Assembly: GCA_002368355.1 (NCBI GenBank)
Contig: AP018284.1
Coordinates: forward strand, 1-64,000
Origin: Chondrocystis sp. NIES-4102
GTDB taxonomy: Bacteria; Cyanobacteriota; Cyanobacteriia; Cyanobacteriales; Xenococcaceae
DNA: 64,000 bases
Direction of reading: 5' to 3'
A model generated the notes under the pieces. It worked only from the letters and a program-made list of their open reading frames with translations, made no database searches and was not told the origin of the DNA. A program made the translations under genes and the position numbers. Positions within the stretch are counted from its first letter, which is position 1. The number at the start of each line of letters is the position of its first letter. Shown one piece after another: positions 9,074 through 18,612 of this stretch.

Positions 9074-9559
9074 TTAGCGTTGAAAATTACGAATTCGGGT
9101 AATGCCAAGGTCTAATTCTGTTTCAGTATCGGCAAGCTTTGTTTTGATTCGATAGCTCCAAGAGTTGCGATGAAGTCTTGAAAGAATTACTTTATTCATG
9201 TCAATTTCAATCTCGTTTGTTGACTTAAGTGGTTCAGTAAAATTAATAATTACTGCATCATCACCAACATTAGAGTTAGTTGCTATCTCTTTCCCAGATC
9301 GATCATGTACTGTAATATCATTTTTGACAGTGACTCCTGGAGATAAAATAACTTTTACTTGAGAAACAGCAGAACTAGTTTCAGGAATTTGAATTTTAAA
9401 GGTATGTCTCACATTTGACCATCTTGTTTGAGGAGATTGAGTAGAGCCTACAAGATAAGGAACGGTTGATTTTTCTCTAGTTGAATAGGCAAAAGTAGCA
9501 GAGCTTAAAACTGTAAAAGCAACAGTTGTAGCTATAGTAAAAATAAGTTGTTTTTTCAT
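9074..9559 (-). CDS. DUF2808-family secreted protein, second copy
   Basis: The 161-residue product has a signal peptide (FTIATTVAFTVLSSATFAYS, cleavage near residue 25). The mature part has the same order of blocks as its neighbour: VRHTFKIQIPE, VSQVKVILSPGVTVKNDITV, and a C-terminal SWSYRIKTK...ELDLGITRIR. Positioned between the YtkA-like gene and the other DUF2808 gene, all on the minus strand; its own direct-repeat box lies 86 bp upstream and a terminator separates it from the YtkA-like gene, so it is probably transcribed separately. Function unknown; envelope metal response is inferred from context. Confidence 0.75.
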   Translation of the reverse strand: MKKQLIFTIATTVAFTVLSSATFAYSTREKSTVPYLVGSTQSPQTRWSNVRHTFKIQIPETSSAVSQVKVILSPGVTVKNDITVHDRSGKEIATNSNVGDDAVIINFTEPLKSTNEIEIDMNKVILSRLHRNSWSYRIKTKLADTETELDLGITRIRNFQR

Positions 9560-9644
9560 CTTGAGTCTTAAGAAGTAAAGATTTTTTAGTTTAGATTCAC
9601 GTTTATTTTATGAATCTTTAGATCTACTAAATTGACTGATAAAA

Positions 9645-9662
9645 ATGAAATCAAGATGAAAT
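9645..9662 (-). promoter_or_regulatory. Direct-repeat box upstream of the second DUF2808 gene
   Basis: Two perfect ATGAAAT halves on the plus strand (9645-9651, 9656-9662), 11-bp period, orientation as at the other minus-strand genes. Confidence 0.75.
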
Positions 9663-9729
9663 TTAGATTTTTTACCTAAAGATTTAATTTTTCTCTTAAG
9701 ACTTACTTATTTGAAAATAGGGTTTTTTC

Positions 9730-9770
9730 TAAAAAAAAACCCGTTTTAATCTAATTGTTAAAAACGGGTT
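9730..9770 (-). terminator. Intrinsic terminator after the YtkA-like gene
   Basis: Arms AACCCGTTTT (9738-9747) and AAAACGGGTT (9761-9770) with a 13-base loop, followed on the minus strand by a run of T. It would end transcription from the YtkA-like gene. The 9560-9930 gap otherwise holds only the direct-repeat box. Confidence 0.75.
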
Positions 9771-10444
9771 TGTTACAAAAGTGTAAAAAATATCAACTTA
9801 ACTATTAATTAAACTATTAGTTTTAGATATATATTAGCTTTCATGGAAAGTTAATTCAAAAAGTAACAATTATAACTCTGGCATTGCCATTGAATTATCT
9901 TGAGAGCCGACATTTTTAGCTAAGAAAATATCATTGCTGAAAACTAAAACGACCGTTTACGTTTTCTCCACTAGCATCTGCGGTTATTTTAACTTGATAT
10001 TGACCAGTTGTCGTACCAGGAAATAAAACCGTGTAATGTTTTCCTTCAGTATCATAAGTGAGATTTAGACTTTGTTGTTTGCCATCAGGTGATTGAACTA
10101 GAGCCGTTACTTTCGCATTAGTCACGGCTTCGTGAGTATCACCTTTTTGTAAGTACAAGTCTAAGTGAGTTCCATTTTCCTCTTTCTCAGGTACAAATTC
10201 TAAATGATAAGGACCTGATTCGACTACTTGTCCTCCAAGAGATTCACCACTATCATCTTTATTACTATTGGCAATAATTGAAGTATCAACTTGGGATAAA
10301 GAATTTGTAGAAGAGTTATTTAAATCTTTACCTTGAGCGCTCACGGGGTGACAAGGAACTCAAAAGCAAGATAAACAGCTAAATATAGCAGTGAAATGGT
10401 AAGAAAAAGAGGTCAAACCAATTGAGAAAGACCTCTAATCAAAA

Positions 10445-11659
10445 ATGTTGCCAGAATTTTATCACAAATGTCTATCACAATTATTAACTTCAAGGCAGTA
10501 TGCGACCCTGAGAATAATCGTCTTAATATTACAAAGCTACAGAACAATTCAACAGCTCGATTGGTCAAGGCGGGGAAACCCCGCCGACCCTCTCGCTCAA
10601 ATAGAGAAACTAGCATCTATCTTACCGATACCAATCAAATATCAAAGTCGTCGTCGCCATATTCAACGATTTTTGATTTTGCCACAGTTAACAACTAAAT
10701 GTATTTGGTTTCCCATTATTAAAAAATGGCTCAAAATCAATCAAACCAGCAAGAAAGTTTGCTACCTAGCTATCGATAGAACAAGGTGGCAAGAGCGCAA
10801 TTTATTTGTAGCCAGCTTAATTAAAAACAAAAGAGGTATTCCCTTAAATTGGATGTTGCTCTCTAAGAAAGGAAATAGTAATATTGCCGAGCAAAAAAGA
10901 TTACTGAAATCAACTTTGAGGTTGTTAAAAGGATATCAAGTAATCGTAATTGGAGATAGAGAGTTTGGTAATATTAATCTAGCAGATTGGCTGTCAAAGG
11001 AAGGATGTAATTACGTTTTAAGAACTAAAAGCAATAAATATATTCAACAAAAAGGAGAAGCTTATCGGCAATTATCATCTTTAGGATTAAAGCCAGGAAA
11101 ATCCTTCTATCTTAAGCAAGTTAAATTTACCAAACAACTAGGTATGACGAGAGTAAATCTTGCTTTTTATTGGCGTAGAACAACCTCAGATAAAAGAAAA
11201 AATGAAGGATGGTATTTGGTTAATAATTTGTCAGGTTTAAAACCCACAATATCTGCCTATAAAAAACGAATGGGAATCGAAGCTATGTTGAAAGATTGTC
11301 CTAAAGGACTAGCTTCGCGTCGTAAATCAGGGGGTTATAATCTGGAAAAATGCCAAGGCAATGAACAGCGTTTATTATCGCTAATTTTACTCATAGCGAT
11401 CGCTTACACTTGTGCAGTAAATAAAGGACAAAATATTGCCTTCAAAGGAGTCAAAGAATACGTCTGTCGTTTGCCAGAAAACTTCAGAAAAGAGAAAAGA
11501 CACAGCAATTTTTGGATAGGTTTATATGGAAATTTGTGGGTGGAAAATTTTCAAATGTGTAATGATTGGATTGAACAATTAATGATACTTACTCCCAACA
11601 AGCTACCTTTTTATCAACAGGGTATGAGAGCTAAAAAGCTTATCCTCTCATCCCTTTGA
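10445..11659 (+). CDS. IS4-family DDE transposase
   Basis: The 404-residue protein has the IS4-family landmarks: first Asp in YLAIDRTRW (about residue 119), second Asp in VIGDREFGN (about 180) and the Y-R-E-K signature in YKKRMGIEAMLKDCPKG (about 272-288) carrying the catalytic Glu. The C-terminal helical part (LLSLILLIAIAYTCAV) is usual. It fills the element and reads opposite to the host gene. Near residues 39-52 it carries an extra RRGNPADPLAQ encoded by a perfect palindrome (10563-10589), which appears to be an in-frame insertion relative to typical family members; the gene is otherwise intact. Confidence 0.9.
   Translation: MLPEFYHKCLSQLLTSRQYATLRIIVLILQSYRTIQQLDWSRRGNPADPLAQIEKLASILPIPIKYQSRRRHIQRFLILPQLTTKCIWFPIIKKWLKINQTSKKVCYLAIDRTRWQERNLFVASLIKNKRGIPLNWMLLSKKGNSNIAEQKRLLKSTLRLLKGYQVIVIGDREFGNINLADWLSKEGCNYVLRTKSNKYIQQKGEAYRQLSSLGLKPGKSFYLKQVKFTKQLGMTRVNLAFYWRRTTSDKRKNEGWYLVNNLSGLKPTISAYKKRMGIEAMLKDCPKGLASRRKSGGYNLEKCQGNEQRLLSLILLIAIAYTCAVNKGQNIAFKGVKEYVCRLPENFRKEKRHSNFWIGLYGNLWVENFQMCNDWIEQLMILTPNKLPFYQQGMRAKKLILSSL
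10563..10589. repeat. Palindrome inserted in the transposase gene (element P2)
   Basis: Arms GGCGGGG and CCCCGCC around a 3-base loop, with outer arms GGTC and GACC. GC-rich in an AT-rich gene, read through in frame as part of the transposase N-terminal region. Similar in architecture to the palindromes at 5850, 33602, 47718 and 59065, but with a different stem sequence. Confidence 0.65.
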
Positions 11660-11803
11660 GTGTGTTGTCACCCCGTGAGCCTTGAGCGACGTTACTATAG
11701 ACTAATGAAATTCCGAAAATAGTTAAACTAATTAAAATTAATCTAGATAATTTCAAGTTACTTCCTCTTTGTTTAAAAGAATTACATTTATAATTAACTC
11801 TAC

Positions 11804-11839
11804 TTAGAATGACATTCTAAGATGAAATAAAGATGAAAT
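11804..11839 (-). promoter_or_regulatory. Palindrome plus direct-repeat box upstream of the YtkA-like gene
   Basis: ATGAAAT at 11822-11828 and 11833-11839 (11-bp period) is immediately preceded on the plus strand by the perfect 17-bp palindrome TTAGAAT-GAC-ATTCTAA at 11804-11820. On the coding strand the order is direct repeat, palindrome, then an AT-rich TTATAA -10-like box. About 45 bp here are nearly identical to the region upstream of the RND pump. Confidence 0.75.
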
Positions 11840-11919
11840 TCTGGCAGAAGTTTTATCATTTGCGCGAAAATATATAATTGCGTTAGCGAAGCTTCTGGGT
11901 TAGAATGCAACCAGAATTT

Positions 11920-14900
11920 TTAGATTTTAATTACCTCCGAAATTACCTTGCCATCTTCAACGACCGACGTATTTGGCTTGGGTATCAAGAACTTGCCAAA
12001 CTTAGCGTACAAGGCGGGTAAGACTAACAAAGTTAATGCAGTAGAAGTAACCAACCCTCCCAGCACCACGACAGCTAGAGGTTGCAAAATTTCTTTCCCC
12101 GCACCCGTGCCGATAACCAACGGAATCATTCCCAAAGCAGAAGTCAATGCTGTCATCAAAATAGCTACTAAACGTTCCATAGAACCCTCAAAAATGACCT
12201 GCCGTAAAGGCATTCCCCCTGCTAGTTTATTGTTATAGTTATCCACCAGCAGCAATCCGTTGCGTGTTGCCACTCCGAATAAAGTGATAAATCCCACCAG
12301 CGAGGCTACAGAGATTATTCCCCCTCCTATGGCAATAGAAAATATCCCTCCTACTAATGCCAGAGGCAGGTTAATCATAATCATCAGCATAGCTCTCACA
12401 GATTTTACAGCGAAATACATTAAAACTGCGATTACGATAAGTGCTAGTCCCCCATAGATTAATAAATTCTGACTTGCTCGTTGTTCCGATTCAAATTGAC
12501 CGCCGTATTGAATAAAATAGCCTGTAGGCAACTGCACCGACTGACGTACCTGCTCTTGAATTTCGTCTACGACTGAACCTAAGTCTCGACCCGATACATT
12601 GGCAGAAACAACGATTAAACGAGAAACATTTTCTCGATTAATTGTGTTAGGTCCCGTTCCATAATCAATGTTGGCAACTTGAGCGAGGGGAATTTTTTGA
12701 CCTGTAGGTGTATCGATTAATAAATTACGAATTACGTCTAAGTTGTTGCGAGCTTCTTCACGCAACCAAACCACCAAGTCAAACAGTTGCTGTTCTTGGA
12801 GAACTTGAGAGACGACTGTTCCATTGAGTGCTGTTTCCACCATCTCAGCTAGATTACCGACGCTTAATCCGTAGCGTGCAGCTGCTTCTCGGTTAAATTG
12901 AATTTGTATCTGTTTAATAGGTACTTGGGGTTCAAGTTGTAAATCTACCAGCCCCTCAATATCTTGTACAGCTTCTTCTACCTCAGAACCCAAACGGCGT
13001 AATTCTTTCAAATCAGGACCAAAAACTTTAATTGCGATCGCACTTCTGACTCCAGACAATACTTCATCCATGCGGTGGGAAATAAATCCGCCAATGTTAG
13101 GAGCGACTCCAGGAATTCTCGCAAATTCCTCTCGTAACTTGTCAATACTTCCTTCTCTATCTTTCAATCCCTCTTCGCTCAATTCTACATCTAAATGACC
13201 CAGGTTCACTCCGCCTGCATCAGCATCCCCTGAGGCGCGTCCAGCCCTTAACTGTACAGTTTTGAATCGCTTATCTTCTTTGAGGGCATCCTGCATTACT
13301 ATTCCAGCCTGATTTGTCGCTTCCAAAGAACTTCCTGGATAAAGCAGCATCGTATTCACCAATGATGGTTCTTGAAATTCTGGTAAAAATACCCGTCCTA
13401 AACTTGGCAGAATTGCTAAAGAAGCGACTAAAGAAGCTCCTGCCACTACTAAAATAATGTTGGGTGAACGGGTAGCAAAATTAAGCAGAGGTCGATAAAT
13501 TCGTTGCGACAAGGCACTAACCCAAGTATCATCCGATGGCAAAGGTCGTTTAGTTAGCAAAATCGCGCATAGTGCTGGAGATAGGGTCATTGCCACAAGG
13601 GTAGAAGCAAAAATCGATACTAAGTAAGCAACACCCATTGGCGTAAAAATGCGACCTTCTACTCCCGTCAGGAAAAAAATCGGGGCAAAGACAACCGCAA
13701 TAATGACTGTGGAAAAAATAACGCTGACTCGTACTTCTACTGAGGTATCGTAAACCACTTGGAAAGGATGCACGGGATTTTCTGCCAACTGATTCTTTCG
13801 CAAACCCCGATAAGCATTTTCCATATCGACAATCGAGTCATCTACTACCGAACCAATTGCCACTGCTAAACCACCTAAAGTCATGGTATTAATCCCCTGA
13901 CCGAACCAGCTTAAAATCAGCATTCCAATCAGAACCGATAAAGGAATTGCGCTGAGGGTAATAATGGCAGTGCGCCAGTTCATCAAAAATAATAACAGGA
14001 TAATCGAAACAATAATAATTCCGTCACGCAGAGAACCAGTAACGTTTTCGATTGCAAATTCAATAAAATTTTCCTGACGAAAAGTTTCCGTTACTGTTAC
14101 ATCTTTGGGCAGTCCAGCTTTGACCTCTTCCATCGCCATTTCAATCTCTTTAGTAACGGTGGGAGTATCGTATTGAGGTTGTTTATTAATCATCACAACA
14201 ATAGCTGACTGACCATTTAAACTGCCATCCCCGCGCTTTAAAGCAGCTCCAATTTTCACGTCTGCTATATCTTTAAGTAACACGGGTGTGCCATTACGAG
14301 CGGTTATCGCCGAATTTACCAGTTGCTCGATTGACTCAATGCGTCCCATGCCACGAATAATAATTTCTTGGTCGGGATTAATCAAAAAACCGCCTGCTGC
14401 ATTAACATTAGCTCCTCTAGCTGCTGTGGTTACTTCATCTAAGGTAATATTAAAAGCTTTTAACTTGGCTGGATCGACCAATACCTGATATTGGCGCACA
14501 TCTCCCCCATAGGCAATGACTTGAGAAATCCCTGGTATAGCTAGCAATCGATTAGTTACATCGCGATCGATTAAGCGACGTACTTCCATCAGTGGAGTCT
14601 TTTGAGCCGTAAAGGCGTACTGAACGACTGTACCAATCGGAGAAGAAATAGGGGAAATTTGCGGATTTTCAACGCCTTCTGGTAATTTTTGCACTATCTG
14701 TTGCAATCGTTCTGTTACCAACTGACGTGCTTGATAAATATTTGTCCCCCACTTGAAGATTACTTTGACCACGGAAATGCCCACCGCAGAGGAAGAACGC
14801 ACTGTTTCTACACCAGGCGTACCATTGACCGCACTTTCAATCGGCAGAGTAATTAGCGATTCAACCTCTTCGGGAGCGAGTCCTGGGGCTTCCGTTTGGA

Positions 14901-15045
14901 TTTCTACCTGTGGAGGAGCAAAGTCAGGAAAAACATCTAGTGGCATTTTGGTGAGATTATAAGAACCCCAGATTGTGACGACAATAGCTCCTATAACTAC
15001 CAGCCAGCGTTGGATTATCGACCATTTGAGAATAGAGTTGAGCAT
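11920..15045 (-). CDS. RND heavy-metal efflux pump (CusA/CzcA/NrsA-like), cluster A
   Basis: The 1041-residue inner-membrane transporter has normal length for heavy-metal RND pumps. After the first membrane segment it shows MPLDVFPDFAPPQVEIQTEA, a family hallmark, then two large periplasmic loops and twelve membrane segments. The proton-relay region reads AIGSVVDDSIVDMENAYRGL (about 400-420), with paired Asp and the Asp/Glu expected for divalent-metal pumps and unlike the copper/silver type; this is the form of Synechocystis NrsA, so nickel, cobalt or zinc is more likely than copper (inference). Partners are the TolC-type protein in this cluster and probably the adaptor at 23463. A direct-repeat box and palindrome lie 29-64 bp upstream. 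A paralogue is at 50128-53283. Confidence 0.93.
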   Translation of the reverse strand: MLNSILKWSIIQRWLVVIGAIVVTIWGSYNLTKMPLDVFPDFAPPQVEIQTEAPGLAPEEVESLITLPIESAVNGTPGVETVRSSSAVGISVVKVIFKWGTNIYQARQLVTERLQQIVQKLPEGVENPQISPISSPIGTVVQYAFTAQKTPLMEVRRLIDRDVTNRLLAIPGISQVIAYGGDVRQYQVLVDPAKLKAFNITLDEVTTAARGANVNAAGGFLINPDQEIIIRGMGRIESIEQLVNSAITARNGTPVLLKDIADVKIGAALKRGDGSLNGQSAIVVMINKQPQYDTPTVTKEIEMAMEEVKAGLPKDVTVTETFRQENFIEFAIENVTGSLRDGIIIVSIILLLFLMNWRTAIITLSAIPLSVLIGMLILSWFGQGINTMTLGGLAVAIGSVVDDSIVDMENAYRGLRKNQLAENPVHPFQVVYDTSVEVRVSVIFSTVIIAVVFAPIFFLTGVEGRIFTPMGVAYLVSIFASTLVAMTLSPALCAILLTKRPLPSDDTWVSALSQRIYRPLLNFATRSPNIILVVAGASLVASLAILPSLGRVFLPEFQEPSLVNTMLLYPGSSLEATNQAGIVMQDALKEDKRFKTVQLRAGRASGDADAGGVNLGHLDVELSEEGLKDREGSIDKLREEFARIPGVAPNIGGFISHRMDEVLSGVRSAIAIKVFGPDLKELRRLGSEVEEAVQDIEGLVDLQLEPQVPIKQIQIQFNREAAARYGLSVGNLAEMVETALNGTVVSQVLQEQQLFDLVVWLREEARNNLDVIRNLLIDTPTGQKIPLAQVANIDYGTGPNTINRENVSRLIVVSANVSGRDLGSVVDEIQEQVRQSVQLPTGYFIQYGGQFESEQRASQNLLIYGGLALIVIAVLMYFAVKSVRAMLMIMINLPLALVGGIFSIAIGGGIISVASLVGFITLFGVATRNGLLLVDNYNNKLAGGMPLRQVIFEGSMERLVAILMTALTSALGMIPLVIGTGAGKEILQPLAVVVLGGLVTSTALTLLVLPALYAKFGKFLIPKPNTSVVEDGKVISEVIKI

Positions 15046-15073
15046 GAAAAATTTAATTTACGACTGACTCTAC

Positions 15074-15109
15074 TTAGAATGACATTCCAAGATGAAATGA
15101 AGATGAAAT
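15074..15109 (-). promoter_or_regulatory. Palindrome plus direct-repeat box upstream of RND pump A
   Basis: ATGAAAT at 15092-15098 and 15103-15109, 11-bp period, with the adjoining imperfect palindrome TTAGAAT-GAC-ATTCCAA (15074-15090). Near-copy of the promoter at 11804-11839, so one is a duplicate of the other. Confidence 0.75.
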
Positions 15110-15293
15110 TCTAACTGAAGTTTGATTGTTGGCGCGAAAATACTTAATCTTGTTGTTTAAAATTCGCTCTTGTTTCTGCACAAAGTTTTATAAAAAAATT
15201 TGTTCGCGAAAAAGCCTAACATCCGCTAGCTTTACAGTTATTAAGAGATTTAATTAACTAATTTATCAAATTTAGATTAAAAAACGGCACGAA

Positions 15294-15311
15294 ATTTCAT
15301 TTTGATTTCAT
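15294..15311 (+). promoter_or_regulatory. Direct-repeat box upstream of the broken secreted gene
   Basis: ATTTCAT at 15294-15300 and 15305-15311 on the plus strand, 11-bp period. The orientation is flipped to match the plus-strand gene that starts at 15367, so orientation relative to the gene is conserved. The remaining 15046-15366 gap is a divergent promoter region. Confidence 0.75.
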
Positions 15312-15366
15312 CGGCGACTGAAACAATAAGAATTTAGATATAGTCAAATACAATCCAATCGATCTG

Positions 15367-16131
15367 ATGTTTATGAGAATAATTCAAACTAGCAAGTTTT
15401 TATTTTTTGTAATTATTATAAGTATTTTAAGTATTGATGTATTAGCAGCCCAAAACATTACTCTTAATTATAAAAATTTTTCATTAGAGAGTAATACAAT
15501 CTTAGCAAAAAAACATTTGCCTCAAACAAATACTAAATTTACTCTCAAAAATTATTTAATTAGACATTAAGGACTTAATAGTTTAGATGTTATTATTCAA
15601 TATAGTTCTTTCTTAGAAAAAACTAGTTTAATTTCTTATAAAAAAAATATATCTAAACAAGTACAATCTTTACTGCAAAGTTATCCTAATAAAATTAATT
15701 ATTGGGAAATAGTCAACTACTATTTAACTCAGAAAATTATCCAACAAAATCCTGAATTATCTTCAGTAACTATTACTTTGGCAGTTTATCCTAACCAAGA
15801 ATACTCTTATCATCGCTCAACCACTGTAACTCAAACTTACAATGGTGAAACAAAAGAATCTTGGCATTTTAATTTTCCTGTAAATTTTATACAAAAAAGT
15901 CAAGATTCGCTAATGCAAATTGATGTGTATTATACTTATAAAAATAATTTTTCTTCCATTAATTATCCCGACTTTATTCCGATTTACCAGCAAATTAAAA
16001 ACTTTATCGAGACTCGTGCTATTACTAAAGAAGAATCTTGGACAAATATAGAGCAGCAGTTAAAAACAACCTTACTTCAGCAAAGTCCAATGTTTTCTTC
16101 TTTATCTATTGAGTCAAAAAAGTTAAATTAA
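15367..16131 (+). pseudogene. Secreted protein gene with one nonsense codon, family not recognised
   Basis: A single frame of 254 codons is interrupted by one TAA at 15568-15570. The first 67 codons give a signal peptide (FLFFVIIISILSIDVLAAQ) and a short mature region. After the stop the frame continues GLNSLDVIIQYSSF, YWEIVNYYLTQKII, SSVTITLAVYPNQEY, then HFNFPVNFI and a helix ending at KKLN. The alternating strand/helix order is reminiscent of tunnelling-fold proteins such as pterin or urate enzymes, but this is weak. Codon use is unusually AT-rich. It has its own direct-repeat box, so it was probably part of the metal regulon. An ATG at 15778 is internal, not a likely start. Confidence 0.65.
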
Positions 16132-16272
16132 ATATTTAGAAAAAATTAGTAAGTAGACAAACATAATTAAACTAAATCATGTTTAAAATTGTTAAATAAA
16201 TTACAACTTTTCAACTTCTAATTCTCAAAGTTAACTTTTATTCACTCTACTTACTTAAACACATGTAAGAAT

Positions 16273-18612
16273 TCAGGTACTAAATTGAGGGATTAAAGAA
16301 GGGCGATCAATAACACCGATGTTTGCCAGTAAGGCTTGTGTAAAAAAATCCATTACAGAGCGGTGCTGAAAACGACAGGTTTGAATGACACTCAGTAAAT
16401 TAGCAGTGTCTCGAAATCGCGCCATACTGCTTGAACCACCACTAACTTTACGGCGCGTTTTGGGTAAGAAGATTCTGTGCGACTCGTTTCAGCCTAACTA
16501 CAATTTGTAGGAACGCTGAGGGTATTATCTAGAACCTAGAAAATACAATAACTCTAAATTCATGTAGGTTAAATTCCTACCGACGAATGAGACGTTTGAT
16601 TCCATATCCTATGTGCTGCTGAGTAACATCGCCCGTGGTGCAAAGCTAGGATAAAAGCGGATAGCTAATAGCCGAATTTGGTAACTCTGCAAGGGAAGTT
16701 GTTTATGTTCAACATGGTCAGACAATTTAACTCAGGTAACTCGATTTTAGGTTGTCTTGAGCTTAACAAATAAAGTTAAGTCTAACTAATCGTAATCTTC
16801 GTCACTTACAAATAGTGGAACGGCTTAATACACTATAGCCAAAAGGCTACGGAGGTTTTTTGTATTTCTTTTCTAGAATCTAAGAAATATCTCATCATAA
16901 TACCTCTCGGAGTAAAGATTAGGGACTAAGAACAACGTGAAATGAGTTTAGGGAACGAGATAACCCCATATTTCTATCAAGACATAATTCTTGATCAACC
17001 AGATGTGAAGCGTATGAAATATGGGAGTAGGATGCTGTAAAAAGCCAATGCTTAACCTGAATTAACAGGTAATGCCTGACAGGGATGGATGTAATATCCG
17101 AGATATGCGCTCCGTACAGCCCTGAGTTTGACTAGGCACTAAGTAGTTCTTTATATGCCTAATACACTTATCTTTGATAGAGTGTGGGATTTAAAGGAAC
17201 GAATAATTGTACCGAAAGAACCAGGAGGAGCCGTGTGCGGTGAAAGTCGCAAGCACGGTTTTGAATGGGAGGGTCAGAGGGCGACCTCTGGCTCGACCCC
17301 TAACTACCCAAAAGCCGCCTTACGTTTAGTGACTGCTAATCTTAAAGCGCGTTCGGCTAAGTTGTTATCAGGAGTAATTTCAGGATGGTCTAGAAAGTAC
17401 CACCATTGGTCTGCTTTTAGTTTCAAATTCCGTAATAACTTACCTGCCTCATAACCTGCTTTTTCACTCCATTTGCTCAAAGTTAAATTAATTTGAGTTT
17501 TTAACTGTGCAGCAGAATCAAGATATTGAGAGAGATGATTATTTTCGCGCCATAGCCGATGTTGTTGAAAAGCAGAATCCACAATTTCTGTCAAAACTAA
17601 TCCAATTGATTCATTATCCATTCCTGGTGTTTTGATGAGTCTTTGACAGTGACGGCGTAGATGAGCCTGACATTTTTGTTGAGCAGCCACAGGATAACCA
17701 TTGTAGACATATGCGGAGCGGTATCCTTTAGGACTAAAATCGTCGGAAATAATCACCCCTGAATACTGTGCGCCTAATTGCTCTTCTATTTCGGTTCTCG
17801 AACGAGTATCTCCTGCACGAAACAAGCAAAAGTTAGGATGAGCAAAGACCCAGAGCCATTCTTTTAATCCCTTTACTGACCAAGGTGTTTCATCAATATT
17901 TAAGGTTGGATGATTTGAGTTAATCCATTCTGACAATTCGGTGATACTAGGCTTAATAGCTGCTGAGATTCTTTGGTTGCTGGCAACTAAAGTTCCTAAT
18001 CCCACTTCAATTCGACCTAACTCCCACAATAGTTCTTGCTGCTTTTTATAGGGTAGATGCCCATAGTTTCCTAGCCATCCTAATAATCCCTGCAACTTAA
18101 TTCCTAAGTCTTGTCCTGGTACAATCTGATCAGACCATTGGGGCGATGTTACTTCTCCGCAACACTGACATAGAGAGTGATGACGTTGATACTCAACTAT
18201 TTCTATTGGTCTTTCTACTAATACTGCTGCTGAAAATGTTTCAACCTTGATTGATTGAGCTTCGGATAACCGTTCTCCACAACTCAAACACTTTTCTGCT
18301 TGGAGTACTTCATAACGATCTACTCGCCCAAATCCTTTCCTGGTTTTCCCTTGATGTCCTAATTGTCCCCCTGGATTTTTCTGTGTTTTTTTCTTGGATG
18401 ACTTATCCCTTTTTTCTGGTTTGATGAGTAAATCCGATGATGGAGGTTTAGAAGATAGTAAACTTGTCTAGATTTCTGCTTATTTTTAGTTTTTCTATCT
18501 CTATCTTGAACTCTTCGATAATTTTTTGTTGAGCCAATATTATTTCTACCAGTTCTTTTTTTGACAACTGGTTTAGCTGCTCTTGATTGTTAAACTCTGG
18601 TTTTTGGCTCAT
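16273..18612 (-). pseudogene. IS66 transposase, frameshifted and intron-interrupted
   Basis: Starting at the ATG at 18612, the N-terminal leucine-zipper part (LSKKELVEIILAQQKIIEEF) runs until a frameshift near 18455. The next frame restores KPPSSD, the usual IS66 zinc-binding start (CLSCGERLS, CQCCGEV) and the DDE core: NIDETPWSVKG, IISDDFS and LAERALRLAVTKRK. At 17304-17310 the frame meets the group II intron. On its far side (16476 leftwards) it resumes RRKVSGGSSSMARFRDTANL and ends at TGA 16273 inside the terminal repeat. Because the intron reads on the opposite strand it cannot be spliced from the transposase message. Two independent lesions make it dead. Confidence 0.88.
16477..17303 (+). 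ncRNA. ORF-less group II intron, antisense within IS66
   Basis: The 5' end is GTGCGACTCG at 16477. Domain V is clear at 17228-17262: GAGCCGTGTGCGG, then TGAAAGTCGC, then AAGCACGGTTTT, followed by a domain VI-like hairpin (GGGTC/GACCC and AGAGG/CCTCT arms) and the 3' end near CCCCTAAC or three bases later. The length is about 827 bp and no reverse transcriptase is encoded, so mobility would need a helper protein from elsewhere. A 5' fragment of the same family lies at 3925-4261. Splicing competence cannot be judged without folding. Confidence 0.88.

Larger units (their letters stand above)
10340..11679 (+). mobile_element. IS4-type insertion sequence, complete, with 9-bp target duplication
   Basis: Inverted ends CTCACGGGGTGACAA (left) and its complement (right, ending at 11679) enclose 1340 bp with one transposase gene. 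The 9-bp direct repeat CCTTGAGCG at 10331-10339 and 11680-11688 is the target duplication. Nine bases fits the IS10/IS50-like part of the IS4 family. Intact ends, gene and duplication suggest recent movement. Confidence 0.92.
9931..11756 (-). pseudogene. Secreted YtkA/FixH-like protein gene, split by an IS4-type element
   Basis: The 3' part (9931-10339) encodes a YtkA-like beta-sandwich: GPYHLEFVPE, LDLYLQKGDTHEAVTNAKVT, GQYQVKITADASGENVNGRF. The 5' part (11680-11756) begins with TTG at 11756 after a good GAGGAAGT ribosome site and encodes a signal peptide (LILISLTIFGISLVYSNVAQG). Removing the element and one 9-bp duplication restores one open frame of about 158 residues with no other damage, so the insertion is recent. 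The family is often seen beside copper/RND efflux genes. A direct-repeat box and a palindrome sit 66 bp before the start, so the promoter is intact. The mature domain alone could start at a GTG created by the element end, without a signal peptide. Confidence 0.85.

Noticed and set aside
17705-17725. Another in-frame palindrome in the IS66 transposase (ATGCGGAGCGGTAT, also at 3349)
   Set aside because: The two sites share 14 bases but the stem is weak and no conserved flank is present, so I did not include it with the modular elements.
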